A stretch of 64,000 nucleotides of DNA from Poecilobothrus nobilitatus (taxonomy: Eukaryota; Arthropoda; Insecta; Diptera; Dolichopodidae): NCBI GenBank assembly GCA_947095535.1, contig OX352774.1, positions 216,926,965-216,990,964 of the forward strand. The letters run 5' to 3'. How positions within the stretch are numbered: position 1 is the first letter of the stretch; each line of letters opens with the position of its first letter. Made by a program: the position numbers and the translations under genes. The notes below the pieces were generated by a model. The model saw only the letters and a list, made by a program, of their open reading frames with translations. It did not search any database and was not told the DNA's origin. Below, piece by piece: positions 62,577 to 64,000 of this stretch.

Positions 62577-64000
62577 TGTTTCTTTCATTTTTAATCTCAT
62601 ACACACTTCCTAACAAAGTTGCTATAGCCCTTTAAAATAACTGCTTAACGAACTTCGGATTAAATAATTAGGTTACATAAAAAGTAAGTTAAATTACTTA
62701 AAAATAATGCAGTATTTGCAATTTTTAAACTTTTAATAATCATATATTGCAATAGTATAGTTGACTTTCTTGATTACTCAACAAAACATATTATAACATG
62801 GATTTACCCAAGAAAATTAATAATATAATTTATAAGAATAGTGGGATATAGTAAAAAAGAAAAAAAAAAGGCATTCATTCAATAAAATCAAAAGTCAATT
62901 CAAGTATAAGATCTTATCAGGATTCATATTTAATTGATGTAATTATAAAGTATTACATCATCTTATTGTTTATAGTTATTATTATTATTATTGTTATTAT
63001 TACTATTTATTGTTTTTATTCCTTTTTTAATTGTTTTTTTTTTCTTTTTTAATATTGTTTTAATTAATTATGAACAATAAAAATAGAATAATATATAAAA
63101 AAGGGACCAAGTAATTACAATTTAATTTTTACATACATACTTACATACATACTCTCAGTTATAATATGAAAAATATTTTTTTCTTTTACCAAACTTTTGC
63201 TATTAAAAGAAAAAAAAAAATTTTGTTTTGTTTTTTTTTTCTTTTTAATTTTATTTTATTCCAGAATTTATTCCCGGCAACATATTGATCTATCAATTTT
63301 TTTTTTTTCTTTTTTTTTTGATTTATTATGTGTTTCCTATTTAAATTTTATTTAGTTTATTGAATTTTTTTCATTTTCAATTTGATAACTCTTCATTCTG
63401 AATTGTGGAGATGTTCTGGAATAAAACAAAAAAAAAAAAAAAACATACAAAAAACAGAAAAGAAAAACAAAAAATAAGCAATCTGTTCAATTAAAACTTA
63501 TATGACATTTCCTGGTATTTTGAAAATATTCTTCTCTTTTACAAACTAAAAATGAGAACTTTTTGAACTTGTCATTAAATAAGTAATCATTTCTCAAATA
63601 ATTGAGTACTTTTTATATGGATTTTATTGATATCCTAGTGACGAGTGACGACATATTATTTTGTATTAAAGAAAATTTAAATGCATTCTAAGAAATTGAG
63701 TTTTTTAAAATAAAAAATTAAATATTATAAATTAGTGCACATTTAAAATAATGCATAAATTATTTTTTATTTAAATTTTTTTTATTAAATATAAATTAAT
63801 AAATAATAAAATTGATTTCCTATAAAATATGAAAGTTAAAATATTTATGTACCTATAAGAATATTTTTAATTATCAAAATCACAAAGCTAAATTTTTTTT
63901 ACCGCCTGAACAAGCTTTAATTTGAATTGTCTTATTTATTAATAATAAATCTTTCTTTAAATGTTTAAATAAAGGATTTCATTTTTTAACAGTACTATGG
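62577..64000. other. AT-rich stretch, nothing recognised
   Basis: Contains a TTA/TTG microsatellite at about 62977-63003 and many A and T runs. No gene, RNA or element end is seen up to the window edge. Confidence 0.55.

Overview
This 64 kb window looks like non-coding nuclear DNA of an animal, most probably an insect. It is very AT-rich (I estimate about 80 percent AT by eye) and is full of poly(A) and poly(T) runs of 8 to 20 bases. It contains degraded non-LTR retrotransposons of insect type and tRNA-derived SINEs with target-site duplications. I found no long intact host gene, no rRNA, no free-standing tRNA, no CRISPR array and no bacterial-style operon. The window is best read as intergenic or giant-intron sequence with old and young transposable elements scattered through it.

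The best supported contents are mobile elements. Four LINE remnants are recognisable from protein motifs: an I/R1-type 3' end with RNase H and a zinc-knuckle region (about 23455-24366), a Jockey/CR1-type 3' end with a poly(A) tail (42081-42540), a heavily broken Jockey-type reverse transcriptase on the minus strand (about 48160-48955), and an RTE-like C-terminal reverse transcriptase segment (49250-49980). One SINE family (SINE-1) has four full-length or nearly full-length copies (4338-4516, 17366-17558, 36949-37144, 59334-59517) plus two fragments. Two of the copies have perfect target-site duplications of 15 and 17 bp. A second tRNA-headed family (SINE-2) has two copies (38705-39150, 55245-55660) plus fragments.

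DNA-type elements also occur. There is a 610 bp terminal-inverted-repeat element (61967-62576), and two foldback-type elements whose arms are built of short tandem motifs (14407-14750 and 18640-19298). A tandem pair of about 120 bp hairpin MITEs sits inside one copy of a local duplication, while the other copy preserves the empty site (24656-25245).

Host coding evidence is thin. Four short intervals look like exons because of a splice signal plus a short open frame: 13562-13822 (+), 27763-27892 (-), 34532-34590 (+) and 45915-45947 (+). None matches a family I can name, and each is a low-confidence proposal. A compositional island at 1270-2010 has exon-like pieces but no coherent reading frame in the standard code. 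The rest is AT-rich sequence with microsatellites, short tandem duplications and several perfect palindromes, described interval by interval below.
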